The position numbers and the translations under genes were made by a program. A stretch of DNA of 43,814 nt, taken from Candidatus Omnitrophota bacterium. Lineage in GTDB: Bacteria > Ratteibacteria > UBA8468 > B48-G9 > DTJG01. The notes under the pieces are model-generated. The model was not told the DNA's origin. It was given only the letters and a program-made list of their open reading frames with translations, and did no database searches. The stretch is taken from NCBI GenBank assembly GCA_023818375.1, contig JAMWCC010000012.1, positions 1 to 43,814 on the forward strand. The letters are read 5' to 3'. Below are positions 41,388-43,814 of the stretch, one piece after another; the stretch's first letter is position 1, and every line of letters begins with the position of its first letter.

Positions 41388-42682
41388 ATGGATGATCATA
41401 AACTATCTACAAAAATTGCACTTGGTCTTTTGCCTGACTGGGTGAATGAGATTCTACTAAAAGAAAAAAACAATCTAATAGAAGAATATTGCATGTATCC
41501 TGACTATTACTATGATCCGCATAAATATTCTCGTGTCCAGCCTTTTTTATTTTTTTTAAAGGTGTACCATTTCATTATCTGCCAAGGCAGCAAATAATAT
41601 ATGATAACTGGCAGGTTGTATATTCAGGGAACAAATTTTGCATAAAAAGAATTTACCAACCCAAAAATGAATTCTATTATTTTTGCAATCGTGCGTTCAG
41701 GTTTTATTTCAAAAGGATAATGAAAAATTTGATAGAAAACAGAATCTCAGAAGCTGCAAAATTTACAGGATCCTTTATCCATACCTTACAGGATTTTTGC
41801 AGTAATCTTCACTGCCTAGAAAATCCTGAAGGAAGCGACATTTTTGTTCTTGACCGTTTGATAAAACCTCATGGTCACGATAAATACATGACTCCGAGTA
41901 TGATTTTGGCAAAGGAATATCCCTTTTTTTTGAACATAAGGAAATATAGACCATTTTTACTTGGAACAACACAACCTGAGGCGATTTTCCATCTTTATTC
42001 CAGACTTGTTTCAAAAATAACCAGAATCAGATTTTATCTTATACCCCTTGTTGAGGGAGTATACCGAAATAAAAAGAAGCAGATTCAAAAAAATCAGTCT
42101 TTTATAATACTTGAAGGAGCAAAACTTGTTGCTGATGTTCTTTATACAATTTTTTCTCTGACCTTCAATCGTTTCAAAAAAAACCAGGTTGATGTACTAA
42201 AAAAAATTCATCTGGAAGAAATATCACCTATAGAGAAACCATATATACTATCATATCCATACAGATTTACGCCCATTGTCAATAACTTTTGCCTCGACAT
42301 GGACAGAAGATTTGTTCCCCTACAATTAAAATTTCCAGATGGAACAGTTAAAACCTTTAGACATGGTTTTGGAACTGGATGTCATATTGAATACGATCTC
42401 GTCTATGATATACCAAAAAATGTTTTCAAAAATTTTCAGGGTAGTGTGGGTCTTCACCCTATTTTGGGAAAAAATGGGAAAATTAAGGTGGAAATTAGCC
42501 TGAACAACAAGGTTTTTTATCATAACGAGTTTGGAGAGAGAAAATTAGCAGACATTTTTGATGTACCTATACTTTGCGGTGGAAAATTAAAGCTCACTGT
42601 CAGGGACAGGACTGGTTGTTGGGGAAGTCCTGATAATAATGTTGTATGGGCAGAGCCAATATTGATTAAGAATGTGGTATAA
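41388..42682 (+). pseudogene. Zinc-hydrolase-like protein with C-terminal NPCBM-like domain, frame broken at a T8 run
   Basis: The first frame (41388-41597) contains EEYCMYPDYYYDPHKYS. The second continues without a stop from a -1 shift at T8 (41550-41557) through FCNRAFRFYFK and AAKFTGSFIHTLQDFCSNLHC to the stop at 42682, giving 431 residues. The YPD, IHTLQDF and NLH elements resemble the zinc phospholipase C/S1-P1 nuclease fold, a tentative match. The C-terminal 115 residues (GTGCHIEYDLVYDIP, VGLHPI, KLKLTVRDRTG) look like an NPCBM/NEW2 carbohydrate-binding domain. The zero-frame codons TTT TTA with preceding T form T_TTT_TTA (41552-41558), a classic -1 slippery site. Error, decay or slippage cannot be separated here. 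Confidence 0.55.
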
Positions 42683-42714
42683 AAAAGGTTTGCCTATAGT
42701 AGAGGAATGTTGAT

Positions 42715-43059
42715 ATGAAAATAACAACAAATTTTCCTGGTGGTAATGGAAAGGATTTCAAATTTCTCGGAAAAGACCACATAAGATTTACACACAGAGA
42801 CACGAAACGGAAAATACGCTCTGTGGTTCGATTTTTTGTTGAAGAAGTGGATTGCAAGTAGTTAATATGTGGGATAAACAGTGGAAAGTATATTCCTGGA
42901 TGGCCTTTTCGATCAAACGTAAAACCTGTTTTCAGGCATAGAAATACTCTCTGGAAAAGAGTACCTTTTTCATATGCAGCTACCATGTTTACTGCCAGAA
43001 AATACCAGTTGGTCCTGGACAGTGGCGCAAATTGGAAAAAGCAATTTTTCGCGGTTTAA
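42715..43059 (+). pseudogene. Degenerate ORF with in-frame TAG, family unclear
   Basis: ATG at 42715, after AGAGGA, opens 48 codons (MKITTNFPGGNGKDFKFLGK) to TAG at 42859. The same frame continues as readable sequence (YIPGWPFRS, TLWKRVPFSYAATM) to TAA at 43057, so a stop codon seems to have split a short domain of about 114 codons. The FPGGN-x-HIRFTHRDT start recalls the N-terminal sandwich of some M14-like or hydrolase proteins common in PVC bacteria; tentative. It may be a decaying gene remnant at the operon end. Confidence 0.35.
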
Positions 43060-43152
43060 ATAGTGTCCTTAATAATTACAGATATGCTTAACTTCTGACA
43101 AGGCGATTTAAACCTCTTTGCAGCATCAAAAAAATATTTTATTTAAAATAAC

Positions 43153-43180
43153 TTGACAAATTTTTAACTCGAGTTAAAAT
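43153..43180 (+). promoter_or_regulatory. Promoter with embedded 18-bp palindromic operator
   Basis: TTGACA (43153-43158), 16 bp spacer, TAAAAT (43175-43180). The perfect palindrome TTTTAACTCGAGTTAAAA (43162-43179) fills the spacer and overlaps the -10 box. Its central CG and symmetrical form are typical of LacI-family operators, so the downstream LacI gene probably represses its own promoter. Confidence 0.68.
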
Positions 43181-43207
43181 TTAAGTGGAAAATAAAAAGG
43201 TGGTCGT

Positions 43208-43327
43208 ATGAAAATCCATAAAACTCTTTTAAAATCAAAAGGAAATGCTCTATGGCTTGTTTTTATCTGTAATTTAAATCGATTTAATAAAGGCACAGAA
43301 TCAATCTTTTCAGGAAGGAAGATATGA
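43208..43327 (+). CDS. 39-residue leader ORF, translationally coupled to LacI
   Basis: AAGGTGG lies 5-11 bases before ATG 43208, about 20 nt after the predicted transcription start. The 39 codons (MKIHKTLLKSKGNALWLVFI at the start) end in TGA at 43325-43327, overlapping the LacI start as ATGA. A second palindrome (43274-43287) lies within it. No homology recognised; it could be a regulatory leader peptide, a small protein with a short hydrophobic stretch, or a chance ORF. Confidence 0.4.
   Translation: MKIHKTLLKSKGNALWLVFICNLNRFNKGTESIFSGRKI
43274..43287. promoter_or_regulatory. Second LacI-type palindrome TTAAATCGATTTAA
   Basis: A perfect 14-bp palindrome with central CG, 105 bp (about ten helical turns) downstream of the first operator's centre. 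It lies inside the leader ORF and may act as an auxiliary operator for looping or roadblock repression. Its sequence differs from the first operator. Confidence 0.42.
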
Positions 43328-43814
43328 CACAGAAAGACATAGCAAAGATGCTGGGAATTTCACGTTCCACTGTTTCACTTGCACTTAAAGGTTATCCTAA
43401 GATTAGTAAGGAAACAAGAGAAAAGGTTGTAAGACTGGCTAAACTGACCAATTACAGACCCAACTTTATTGCTCAGAATTTATTAAAAGGGAAGACATAT
43501 ACAATCGGACTCATGCAGGCATTTCCTTTTAGTCCTTTTTTTATAGAGCTAACAGGCAAGATCCATCAACTACTAAGAAAACACAATTATCTGTGTATAT
43601 CTGTTGAGATTGGTTCAAGTATGGAGTTTAAAGAATCTTTGGAGATTTTCATGGCAAGGAGGGTGGACGCTCTGATATGTCTTATTTCTTTTCTTGATAT
43701 GGATGGAATGTTGCAGATAAAGAATGAGAAAATTCCATCTGTTTTCTATAATGAAAATCCAGACCTTCCAGCTGACATTGTTGCTGTTGATACATACCAA
43801 GGTGGTTGTGTTGC
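43324..43814 (+). CDS. LacI-family transcriptional regulator (3' end beyond window)
   Basis: ATG 43324 with GGAAGGAAG upstream opens a frame that runs to the right edge, 163 codons. The N-terminus is a LacI helix-turn-helix and hinge (MTQKDIAKMLGISRSTVSLA, then NYRPNFIAQNLLKGKTYTIG), followed by the start of the effector-binding domain. It differs clearly from the first LacI protein. It probably governs a further carbohydrate locus outside the window, and its own promoter through the two palindromes. Confidence 0.9.
   Translation, partial: MTQKDIAKMLGISRSTVSLALKGYPKISKETREKVVRLAKLTNYRPNFIAQNLLKGKTYTIGLMQAFPFSPFFIELTGKIHQLLRKHNYLCISVEIGSSMEFKESLEIFMARRVDALICLISFLDMDGMLQIKNEKIPSVFYNENPDLPADIVAVDTYQGGCV

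Noticed and set aside
42859-42861. TAG as pyrrolysine or other recoding in the 42715 frame
   Set aside because: No PylS/PylT or methylamine methyltransferase in the window, the neighbouring genes are also disrupted, and TAG ends ordinary genes here (for example at 9231 and 41387).
1-43814. CRISPR arrays, insertion sequences, phage genes or integrase/att sites
   Set aside because: No regularly spaced repeats, transposase, integrase or terminal repeats were seen; both tRNAs are intact with no duplicated 3' ends noticed.

Overview
The window is a compact, AT-rich bacterial segment with long runs of nearly abutting genes, many overlapping by 4 bp (ATGA). The cell type looks Gram-negative (parvulin-type periplasmic PPIase, lipoproteins, CcdA). 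It also looks anaerobic: 2-oxoacid:ferredoxin oxidoreductase subunits, a NrdG-like radical SAM activase, a reductive activator of corrinoid proteins, FeoB. The right end carries H-X9-DG pseudopilins, DUF4091 proteins and LacI regulators, a combination I associate with the PVC group and its relatives (Lentisphaerota, Omnitrophota and similar uncultured phyla). That placement is inference. No rRNA, transposase, phage gene or CRISPR array was seen. Sigma70-type promoters (TTGACA, 16-17 bp, TAaAAT/TATAAT) are recognisable at many operon heads, and several sit so close to the start codon that the mRNA would be leaderless.

Layout. 1-7.8 kb: start of rplY (bL25), a histone-deacetylase-like amidohydrolase, a RACE-type ferredoxin/ASKHA protein, a PriA-like protein without Walker A, a membrane-embedded spermidine-synthase-like protein and a parvulin PPIase. 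8-14.1 kb: tRNA-Cys, a HAD phosphatase, then a rightward set: secreted coiled-coil protein, CvpA-like protein with a Cys-rich tail, TauE/SafE permease, ECF sigma with anti-sigma, NrdG-like activase, CcdA and a thioredoxin-reductase-like flavoprotein without the NADPH motifs. 14.1-26.9 kb, leftward: PorD/PorC without PorA/B, ProS without its editing domain, GT39 transferase and epimerase, then a long housekeeping operon (DUF3108 lipoprotein, tsaB, GT4, lepB, grpE, ispE, spoVG, tRNA-Gln, glmU N-domain, prs). The spoVG-glmU-prs order is the one known from Bacillus, but this SpoVG carries an inserted zinc ribbon and this GlmU lacks the acetyltransferase half. 27-34.3 kb: Fur-type regulator, FeoB, DtxR/FeoA-type regulator (an iron module), M48 protease lipoprotein, MnmE, HtpX, and a frameshifted UroD-family methyltransferase.

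34.3-43.8 kb is the accessory part. A LacI gene with its own promoter and operator leads two pseudopilins, two paralogous secreted beta-sandwich proteins, a DUF4091 glycosidase-like protein, a sugar isomerase/epimerase-like TIM barrel and a zinc-hydrolase/NPCBM-like protein. This reads as a LacI-controlled carbohydrate-processing operon. A second LacI gene with a palindromic promoter and a translationally coupled 39-codon leader ORF begins a new unit at the right edge.

Three genes after 33 kb are split by single-base frameshifts in homopolymers: A4 in the UroD-family gene, A8 between the second sandwich protein and the DUF4091 protein, T8 in the zinc-hydrolase-like gene. The last two have in-frame -1 slippery heptamers (A_AAA_AAA and T_TTT_TTA) and slippage would fuse the frames exactly, so programmed slippage, real mutation and sequencing error all need to be separated.
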